From Bacillota bacterium (GTDB lineage Bacteria; Bacillota; Clostridia; Christensenellales; Aristaeellaceae), in contig JAEXCG010000047.1 in assembly GCA_023402355.1 (NCBI GenBank), positions 1-30,470 on the forward strand: a stretch of 30,470 bases of DNA, in the 5' to 3' direction. Made by a program: the position numbers and the translations under genes. Shown piece by piece: positions 29,676-30,470 of this stretch; the first letter of the stretch is position 1; each line of letters begins with the position of its first letter. The notes beneath the pieces were generated by a model. The model had not been told where the DNA came from. It made no database searches and was given only the letters and a program-made list of their open reading frames with translations.

Positions 29676-30470
<795 letters not shown>

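Overview
This window looks like chromosome from a GC-rich, Gram-positive-type member of the Firmicutes, most likely a gut-associated Clostridia (Christensenellales/Eubacteriales-like). The reasons are strong AGGAGG-type ribosome binding sites, sigma-A promoters with 17-bp spacers, intrinsic terminators after most transcription units, a CD3324-family regulator, a YesM-type kinase and a purF-purM-purN...purD cluster. That placement is an inference from gene families; there is no rRNA in the window.

Layout, left to right. (1) 1-1040: 5' part of a YesM-type sensor kinase on the minus strand, divergent from a YbiT-type ABC-F ATPase (1317-2936) and pgsA (3107-3661). (2) 3.7-4.7 kb: a small CD3324-family regulator followed by a repeat-rich intergenic region. 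(3) 4.7-6.0 kb: a translationally coupled pair, a short choloylglycine-hydrolase-family enzyme and a Vat/CatB-type acetyltransferase. (4) 6.3-11 kb: an IMP dehydrogenase of the Tritrichomonas foetus type, an AT-richer secreted protein on the other strand, and a GMP-synthase homologue whose glutaminase domain has lost its catalytic Cys and His. (5) 11-15.9 kb: a promoter and roughly 385-nt leader (11-codon ORF, two terminators), then a coupled operon of a MutS2-like ATPase without an Smr domain and a three-gene ABC-2 exporter. (6) 15.9-19.4 kb: a 27-residue membrane peptide divergent from a UvrA2-type ATPase, then a DUF1989 protein. (7) 19.4-19.8 kb: a second copy of the 4.2-kb repeat. (8) 19.8-23.6 kb, minus strand: a response regulator/histidine kinase operon with two membrane proteins, and upstream of it two small proteins, one related to a protein of the kinase operon. 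(9) 23.7-25.6 kb: a PHP phosphoesterase and a divergent nucleotidyltransferase. (10) 25.6-30.47 kb, minus strand: purF (cut by the window edge), purM, purN, a GNAT protein, purD.

The purine theme recurs: IMP dehydrogenase and the GMP-synthase homologue concern guanine nucleotide formation, and the right end encodes early de novo purine steps. The main oddities are a dispersed structured repeat flanked in both copies by two versions of the same local terminator hairpin, the glutaminase-dead GuaA homologue, the leader before the MutS2-like operon, and the trichomonad-type IMP dehydrogenase.
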